Shown piece after piece: positions 6,676-9,023 of a stretch of DNA of 9,023 bases (position 1 is the first letter of the stretch; every line of letters starts with the position of its first letter). The position numbers and the translations under genes were made by a program. Below the pieces are notes generated by a model that saw nothing but the letters and a program-made list of their open reading frames with translations, had not been told where the DNA came from and made no database searches. The DNA comes from an uncultured Eubacteriales bacterium (GTDB taxonomy: Bacteria > Bacillota > Clostridia > Christensenellales > Borkfalkiaceae), in contig URHP01000060.1 in NCBI GenBank assembly GCA_900547645.1, positions 1-9,023 of the forward strand. The letters run 5' to 3'.

Positions 6676-7825
6676 AAGTATTCCGATGAAGCTGTGGGCG
6701 ATTTTGTGCGCGCTCGTCCTTCTCACGTTCTTTTCCAACGATTTCGGGCTGGTGGACATTCAGAAGACCGCCCTCGTGCTGGCTGCGGGCATCGACCGGA
6801 ACGACAACGAATTTACGCTTACGGCGCAGATCGCCGTCCCAAAGGGCACGGACCGCACGACGGGCGGTACTTCCGGCGTGGAGATCGAGGGAACGGGCAC
6901 GACCGTCTCCGACTGTCTTGCCGATCTGTACGGCAAGACGGGCTGGGTTCCCAAGCTCATCTTCTGCGACCTTGTCGTACTCGGCGAAACGGTAGTCGCC
7001 GAAGACGCCTTCGACTGCCTTGACTATTTTTTGCGCAACGAATACGTGCCGGACTCCTGCCTGCTGGCAACCTGCGAAGGCAGCGCCAAAGATCTGCTCT
7101 CCTCGACCAGCGCCATCGACGACACTTCCGCCCTTGCCCTTGAAAAGCTGTTTTCGGACGCGGCGACAAAGTCGGGACAGGTCATGACGACCACGCTACG
7201 CGAATTTGCGATCGGCTACTTCGGCGAAAGCCGCAGCGGATACATGCCCTACGTCCGCGCGCAGACGCAGGAAGGAAGCGATCAGGGACAGGGCGGCGCA
7301 CAGAGCTCGGGCGGCACGGCGCAGCCTTCCCAGGAAGAAAAGATCTATTCCGCACGGGAGACGGCGATCTTTTCCGGCGGACGCATGGCAGCGCTGCTTT
7401 CCCCCGAAGAGACGTTTGCATTCAGTTTGCTTGAGGGCAACGTCTACGCCGGCACTTTTACGACGGACGGAAAGACGTACGTCATTTTAAAGAACGGCGG
7501 TTCCGTCTCCGTCCGCGCGGAAGACGCCCCGGAAATTTCGCTGGAAGCCACCTGCAAAGTGCAGGTGTACGGCGAGAGCGAGACCGCTTCCCCGCAGACG
7601 CTTGCGAAGGGCATGCTCACACCCGAAGAGGAGAAGCACGTTTCGCAGGTGCTCACGGACTACCTGACGCAGCTCTGGGATACCTGTGCGCAGGCAGACT
7701 GCGACCTGCTCTTTTTCCGCCGCTCCCTGCGGCGGTCCTCCCCAGAAGCGTACGGCAAGTGGAAAGATCTCCCCCTTTCCTCCGTTTCCGCTCAAATCGA
7801 AGTGCGGGCGGAAAGCCTGCGCTGA
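6659..7825 (+). CDS. gerAC: Ger(x)C-family germinant receptor subunit C, lacking the lipobox cysteine
   Basis: This 388-residue protein has the usual GerC length. It has a basic N-terminus, a hydrophobic helix (about 11-25), then the family-typical start of the mature part, DIQKTALVLAAGIDRNDNEF (33-52). A Ser/Gly/Gln-rich linker (about 213-238) separates the N-terminal domains from the C-terminal domain (about 240-388). GerC subunits are normally lipoproteins with a TGCWD-like site right after the helix; here that place reads TFFSND. The only nearby cysteine, C17, lies inside the helix after Leu and does not fit a lipobox. The protein may therefore be anchored by an uncleaved helix. GGGAGG lies 7 nt before the ATG, inside gerAB. 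No clear GC-rich terminator follows the stop. Confidence 0.92.
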   Translation: MKKFLKSIPMKLWAILCALVLLTFFSNDFGLVDIQKTALVLAAGIDRNDNEFTLTAQIAVPKGTDRTTGGTSGVEIEGTGTTVSDCLADLYGKTGWVPKLIFCDLVVLGETVVAEDAFDCLDYFLRNEYVPDSCLLATCEGSAKDLLSSTSAIDDTSALALEKLFSDAATKSGQVMTTTLREFAIGYFGESRSGYMPYVRAQTQEGSDQGQGGAQSSGGTAQPSQEEKIYSARETAIFSGGRMAALLSPEETFAFSLLEGNVYAGTFTTDGKTYVILKNGGSVSVRAEDAPEISLEATCKVQVYGESETASPQTLAKGMLTPEEEKHVSQVLTDYLTQLWDTCAQADCDLLFFRRSLRRSSPEAYGKWKDLPLSSVSAQIEVRAESLR

Positions 7826-7826
7826 C

Positions 7827-7861
7827 GGAAAATTTTTTCGAAAAAATTTTTCCAAAAACCC
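7827..7861. promoter_or_regulatory. A/T-tract palindrome upstream of a strong promoter (UP-element-like)
   Basis: A near-perfect inverted repeat of A and T tracts (7827-7853, centred on TCGA) is followed by AAAAAC and the -35 box. Phased A/T tracts immediately upstream of a consensus -35 resemble an UP element. The fold could also act as a weak, AT-rich end for the ger operon, but it lacks the GC-rich stem and T tail of the other terminators in this window. Confidence 0.4.
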
Positions 7862-7889
7862 TTGACAAACACAAATTTCATGCTATAAT
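7862..7889 (+). promoter_or_regulatory. Perfect-consensus SigA promoter
   Basis: TTGACA (7862-7867) and TATAAT (7884-7889) are both exact consensus boxes, 16 nt apart, with A/T tracts upstream. The predicted start is around A7896. This is the strongest promoter in the window, yet no ordinary coding gene follows it. Confidence 0.88.
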
Positions 7890-7907
7890 AAAGGTACAAA
7901 AAGAGAA

Positions 7908-7930
7908 AATAACTTTCATGAAATGTTATT
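7908..7930 (+). promoter_or_regulatory. Operator-like dyad at the start of the transcript
   Basis: AATAAC (7908-7913) and GTTATT (7925-7930) are inverted around the palindrome TTCATGAA (7915-7922), so the whole 23-bp stretch is a near-perfect dyad with one extra base. It lies at about +13 to +35 of the predicted transcript. It could be a repressor site or a 5' stabilising hairpin in the RNA. Confidence 0.45.
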
Positions 7931-7953
7931 GACAAACAAGGAAGGACGGTCCA

Positions 7954-7965
7954 ATGAACAGGTAA
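7954..7965 (+). CDS. Micro-ORF of 3 codons (MNR)
   Basis: ATG-AAC-AGG-TAA follows AAGGAAGG at a normal distance. Its upstream sequence is nearly the same as that before the ORF at 8129, including CCAATG and ACA after the start. A 3-codon ORF is too short to support on its own. It is listed because of the repeated start region. Confidence 0.2.
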   Translation: MNR

Positions 7966-8074
7966 CAGCCTGCGGGCATGACTGGAAAAGCAGACAGGAA
8001 CGTCTGCTCTTCACAGGGAGACAAGGCGAAGGAGGTAACGTCTCCGAAAAATTCAATGCAGGGAGGTGCTCGTT

Positions 8075-8113
8075 ATGTTCAGATTCATTTCCCAAGGATT
8101 GAAGATTTCGTAG
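8075..8113 (+). CDS. Micro-ORF of 12 codons (MFRFISQGLKIS)
   Basis: ATG 8075 is preceded by GGGAGG at an 8-9-nt spacing, and the ORF ends in TAG at 8113. The peptide is short, basic and amphipathic (Phe, Ile and Leu alternating with Arg, Lys and Ser). The next Shine-Dalgarno site, AAGGAGG, begins right after its stop codon, which suggests a two-cistron arrangement with the ORF at 8129. I do not recognise the peptide. A chance ORF in a structured RNA remains possible. Confidence 0.4.
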   Translation: MFRFISQGLKIS

Positions 8114-8128
8114 AAGGAGGACAGACCA

Positions 8129-8161
8129 ATGTACAATTCCACCCGGAGGGCGGAGAAGTAA
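8129..8161 (+). CDS. Micro-ORF of 10 codons (MYNSTRRAEK)
   Basis: ATG 8129 follows AAGGAGG (8114-8120) at an 8-nt spacing; this is the best ribosome binding site in the locus. The ORF reads MYNSTRRAEK then TAA. It starts 15 nt after the stop of the previous micro-ORF. The peptide is hydrophilic and basic and has no family I recognise. The strength of the site contrasts with the tiny product. Confidence 0.4.
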   Translation: MYNSTRRAEK

Positions 8162-8300
8162 ATCGGCTTTGATTTCAGACGCGGCGGCGAGTTTCCCCCG
8201 CGATGGGTTTTGACCCGATATACTTAAGCGGAAGCCGAGAATCTCTCCCCTACGCCGAACGAACCGAAGACAACGGAACAACGGATTCTGACAACCGATC

Positions 8301-8465
8301 GCGGAAGCGTAACTCCGCGGCAGCGCCCAAGCGATAAGGGCGTCGGTCGGCAGACGGACTGTTGTGATCGGCGGCATTCGAACGAAAGCATTCCGATCCC
8401 GCGTGCGGAGCGAACTCCGCGGTAGCGCTTTGGCACAAGGCAATCGGAAGGCGGACGGGACGATC
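8301..8465 (+). repeat. Two imperfect direct repeats of a ~65-nt hairpin module
   Basis: Module A (8301-8369) and module B (8405-8465) share, in order: GCGGA(A)GCG(T)AACTCCGCGG, then (C/T)AGCGC, then an AAGG element, TCGG, GGC(A/G)GACGG and GATC. Each begins with a GCGGA/TCCGC hairpin. Differences in the second part keep pairing possible (GCCC/GGGC in A; GCTTTG/CAAGGC in B), which is what conserved structure would look like. Related GCGGA-type elements occur at 8228, 8489 and 8525. Confidence 0.65.
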
Positions 8466-8578
8466 CCCCGAAAGCGACCGGACGAATGCGGACAAGGGAT
8501 CCGCCGAAGTCAACGGCAAGGAAAGCGGAGCGCGCAGGGAATTCTCTGCCCCACTTACAACTCAATCATGCAAATACT

Positions 8579-8609
8579 CCCCCGTGCGGTTGCGCGGGGG
8601 TTACTTTTT
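8579..8609 (+). terminator. Intrinsic terminator of the 7.9-8.6 kb unit
   Basis: CCCCCGTGC (8579-8587) pairs with GCGCGGGGG (8592-8600) around GGTT with one T-G pair. TTACTTTTT follows. On the other strand the stem is followed only by AGTATTTG, so the plus strand is favoured. Confidence 0.78.
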
Positions 8610-8710
8610 GCTGCGCCGTCTGCCGTTGTCTTGTACGGGGTTGGTCATTCAAATCGGCAACAGAGCAGCGGCATAGGAATATCGGCGGAGTATTGTAGCA
8701 TTGCGCTCTT
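8610..8710. other. Intergenic stretch between the RNA terminator and the right-edge gene
   Basis: No gene or clear terminator for the minus-strand gene is seen. The stretch contains 8616-8632, which is complementary to two separate segments of the upstream RNA locus, 10 nt each. Confidence 0.4.
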
Positions 8711-9023
8711 TCAGCATCGTGCGCAGATGCCGTCCAGGATCTCGTTGTCCCCTTCCCGTACATAGCCGGACGCCTCGACCGCAAGCCGCAGCCCGAACCT
8801 CACGCCCGCCCTATCATTTGTGAAACTGCTTTCTGCCTCTTTCGCTCCGTCCAATTCCAGAATCTTTTCCAGCCACCCTTTTTGTTCTTCGGTCAATCCC
8901 GCGATCAGCTTCCGATGGTATTCCTCCAATTTGTCATCCAGCTGTTCATACAGGCGGCTGCTTCTGATCTTTTCCCACTGTCCGCAATTGTCATAGTAAA
9001 TTTCCGCGATGATCGATTCAAAC
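8711..9023 (-). CDS. Small helical protein, C-terminal 103 residues (5' end outside window)
   Basis: The frame is open from the window edge to TGA at 8713-8711, giving 103 residues with no obvious start inside; it begins FESIIAEIYYDNCGQWEKIR. The TTG at 8929 is in frame but internal to this longer open frame, so the gene very likely starts beyond 9023. The sequence is rich in Glu, Lys and Leu, with helical segments (about 1-60) and a LTEEQKGWLEKILELDGA stretch followed by a second helical region, FGLRLAVEA. The overall look recalls short uncharacterised Firmicutes proteins such as the DUF6809 family, but I cannot confirm this. It is transcribed towards the structured RNA locus. Confidence 0.65.
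   Translation of the reverse strand, partial: FESIIAEIYYDNCGQWEKIRSSRLYEQLDDKLEEYHRKLIAGLTEEQKGWLEKILELDGAKEAESSFTNDRAGVRFGLRLAVEASGYVREGDNEILDGICARC

Larger units (their letters stand above)
7896..8609 (+). ncRNA. Putative ~714-nt structured RNA with embedded micro-ORFs
   Basis: This is an isolated transcription unit bounded by a perfect-consensus promoter and an intrinsic terminator. It has no coding region with a convincing start. The 5' third (7896-8161) carries four Shine-Dalgarno-like sites, a perfect AGCAGAC/GTCTGCT hairpin (7989-8008) and a GGAGAC/GTCTCC pairing (8017-8022 with 8039-8044). It also has only micro-ORFs. The 3' part (8162-8578) is GC-rich and full of local stems: TCGGCTT (8163-8169) with AAGCCGA (8232-8238), GCGGA...TCCGC three times (8301, 8405, 8489), and GATCGG (8367-8372) with CCGATC (8393-8398). 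A ~65-nt module occurs twice (8301-8369 and 8405-8465). Such traits fit large bacterial RNAs of the ROOL, GOLLD or OLE kind, but I cannot assign a class. A micro-peptide operon with a long structured 3' UTR is the main alternative. Confidence 0.5.

Noticed and set aside
5731..6759. Minus-strand open frame of 342 codons opposite gerAB
   Set aside because: It is highly charged and low in complexity, typical of the antisense of a hydrophobic membrane protein, and lies over the well-supported gerAB.
7929..7934. Second TTGACA as an additional promoter
   Set aside because: No -10-like hexamer lies 16-18 nt downstream (CAATGA only).
7978..8172. Plus-strand 64-codon ORF beginning MTGKADRN in the RNA locus
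   Set aside because: There is no Shine-Dalgarno site before its ATG, and it encodes Gly-Gly where the Shine-Dalgarno sites of the micro-ORFs lie. It stays possible if homologues keep this frame.
7916..8443. Minus-strand open frame of 175 codons across the RNA locus
   Set aside because: It has no promoter or ribosome binding site on that strand, an arginine/serine-rich composition, and no recognisable domain.
8364..8765. Plus-strand open frame of 133 codons
   Set aside because: It crosses the intrinsic terminator at 8579-8609 and lacks a ribosome binding site.

Overview
The window looks like chromosomal DNA from a high-GC, endospore-forming member of the Clostridia. The main evidence is a complete gerA-type germinant-receptor operon. 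Supporting signs are AGGAGG-type ribosome binding sites, a WGMN-type CorA transporter, and consensus TTGACA/TATAAT promoters in otherwise GC-rich DNA. A lineage near the Christensenellales would fit, but that is inference and not shown by a marker gene.

Layout. At 1-370 there is a tRNA-Arg(CCG) gene with encoded CCA, preceded by 1.7 units of a ~139-bp direct repeat. These upstream units are degenerate tRNA-Arg copies with a ~42-nt insertion where the anticodon should be. A terminator and a 20-bp perfect hairpin separate the tRNA from the convergent minus-strand genes. At 371-3305 (minus strand) lie a lipoprotein M1-family metallopeptidase, then a corA-fmdB pair. The pair has its own consensus promoter, followed by a putative 18-codon leader ORF and an intrinsic terminator placed before corA, which is an attenuator-like layout. 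At 3467-4103 (plus strand) there is an unrecognised three-helix membrane protein with its own terminator. At 4160-7825 (plus strand) the genes gerAA, gerAB and gerAC overlap and form the germinant receptor. The C subunit lacks the usual lipobox cysteine.

At 7826-8610 there is no ordinary gene. Instead there is an A/T-tract region and a perfect-consensus promoter (TTGACA-16-TATAAT), then a near-perfect dyad at the predicted start of the transcript. After this come four strong Shine-Dalgarno-like sites leading only into 3-, 12- and 10-codon ORFs, then a GC-rich segment of repeated hairpins, and finally an intrinsic terminator. This is an isolated transcription unit of about 714 nt and is the best candidate here for an undescribed or large structured RNA, or for a micro-peptide locus. 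At the right edge is the C-terminal part of a small helical protein (minus strand), cut by the window end.

Functional reading: the germination operon gives the physiology, with sensing of germinants by spores. The corA leader suggests regulated divalent-cation transport. The 7.9-8.6 kb unit appears to be independently and strongly expressed.
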